In this document: piece after piece, positions 63,726 through 64,000 of the stretch
Layout: each line of letters opens with the position of its first letter
Numbering within the stretch: position 1 is the first letter of the stretch
Source of the DNA: Deltaproteobacteria bacterium
GTDB lineage: Bacteria > Desulfobacterota > Binatia > UBA9968
Direction of reading: 5' to 3'
Length of the DNA: 64,000 nt
Assembly (NCBI GenBank): GCA_009379725.1
Contig: WHTF01000003.1
Span: forward strand, 31,723-95,722
The notes under the pieces: model-generated
What the model saw: only the letters and a program-made list of their open reading frames with translations
Database searches by the model: none
What the model was told of the DNA's origin: nothing
Made by a program: the position numbers and the translations under genes

Positions 63726-64000
63726 ATGAAGATTCTAGTGCTTAATTGCGGCAGCGCGACACTCAAGTTCCAGCTCATCGACACGGGCGGTGCGAATGAA
63801 GACCACAAACTTGCTGGTGGTCTGATCGATCGGATCGGCGGCGACTCCTCTTATGAATTCCAAATCGCCGGGGATTCTCCGCGACAAGGCAAAGTTGCGG
63901 CCGAGAACCATGAGGCGGCTGTCGCGAAGGTCATCGAGTGGTTGGGAGCGAATCCGCATTTAGGTTTTATCGAGGCGGTGGGACATCGGGTCGTTCATGG
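63726..64000 (+). CDS. ackA: Acetate kinase, N-terminal part (3' end outside window)
   Basis: It interconverts acetate and acetyl phosphate with ATP. 91 residues are present. The start KILVLNCGSATLKFQLID is the phosphate-binding beginning of the ASKHA acetate kinase family; the usual NxGSSS has Ala-Thr in place of Ser-Ser. EAVGHRVVHG, just before the edge, carries the conserved His-Arg of the acetate site. ATG 63726 follows CAGAGGA. The gene continues out of the window; phosphotransacetylase or another partner may follow. Confidence 0.93.
   Translation, partial: MKILVLNCGSATLKFQLIDTGGANEDHKLAGGLIDRIGGDSSYEFQIAGDSPRQGKVAAENHEAAVAKVIEWLGANPHLGFIEAVGHRVVH

Overview
The window is a 64-kb piece of chromosome from a Gram-negative bacterium. 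The complete tolQRAB-pal-cpoB envelope operon, the IHF-alpha gene behind pheST, and the order rpsB-tsf-pyrH-frr-uppS-cdsA-dxr-rseP point to a proteobacterial-type genome, most like deltaproteobacterial lineages (Desulfobacterota, Myxococcota or Binatota neighbourhood). The many CoA-transferase, UbiD, cupin, Liv-transporter and TrpX-type binding-protein genes fit an uncultured soil or groundwater heterotroph. No rRNA lies in the window, so the lineage is an inference. Almost all DNA is occupied by intact, mostly housekeeping genes. I see no insertion sequence, transposase, integrase, prophage block, CRISPR array or restriction system.

Layout. 1-5739 (+): translation genes thrS(partial)-infC-rpmI-rplT-pheS-pheT, then ihfA and a MerR-type regulator. 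5802-8586: a phosphopantetheinyl transferase (-), tRNA-Pro(GGG), then pcm and an NlpD-like lipoprotein. 8611-13149 (+): MetE-like methyltransferase, apt, a lone NuoI-like ferredoxin and thiC, closed by a clear terminator. 13285-15777: a short peptidase-like remnant, a bactofilin (-), a UbiD decarboxylase (+) and a small AlpA/excisionase-like HTH gene (-). 16034-18475 (-): pgk-tpiA-secG-tRNA-Leu(GAG). 18584-23615 (+): Tol-Pal operon. 23721-27345: ribF, an RluD-type pseudouridine synthase, and rho with its own strong promoter and a leader of about 290 nt. 27569-34945: rpsB-tsf-pyrH-frr-uppS-cdsA-dxr-rseP-tsaB, which joins translation, undecaprenyl/isoprenoid and phospholipid synthesis and envelope proteolysis.

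34971-48303 is a branched-chain amino acid region: a YdcH-like small protein, ilvB-ilvN, ilvC, psd-pssA, leuA-leuB-asd-truA, a PuuE-like deacetylase, then leuC-leuD. Together these genes turn pyruvate into the valine/isoleucine precursors and then into the leucine precursor. The two phosphatidylethanolamine genes are embedded in the run. 48442-53986 holds a small zinc-ribbon protein, an exported methyltransferase and a complete livKHMGF ABC importer. 54353-58562 holds a second AlpA-like HTH gene, an orphan TrpX-type binding protein and a large GAF-containing histidine kinase; I propose these as a sensing unit. 58638-64000 is a looser accessory tail: a class III CoA-transferase, a hemerythrin, an EthD-like protein, two cupin proteins, a basic protein with an SFPASDPPSW motif and a Rho_N/SAP-like end, a CxxC micro-protein, and the start of ackA.

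I did not find a clearly new multi-gene system. The most promising observations are the non-canonical AUC start of infC, PheT lacking its tRNA-binding OB domain, the lone NuoI-like gene beside thiC, the binding-protein/kinase pair, the exported methyltransferase, the structured rho leader, and the palindrome inside the ilvC promoter.
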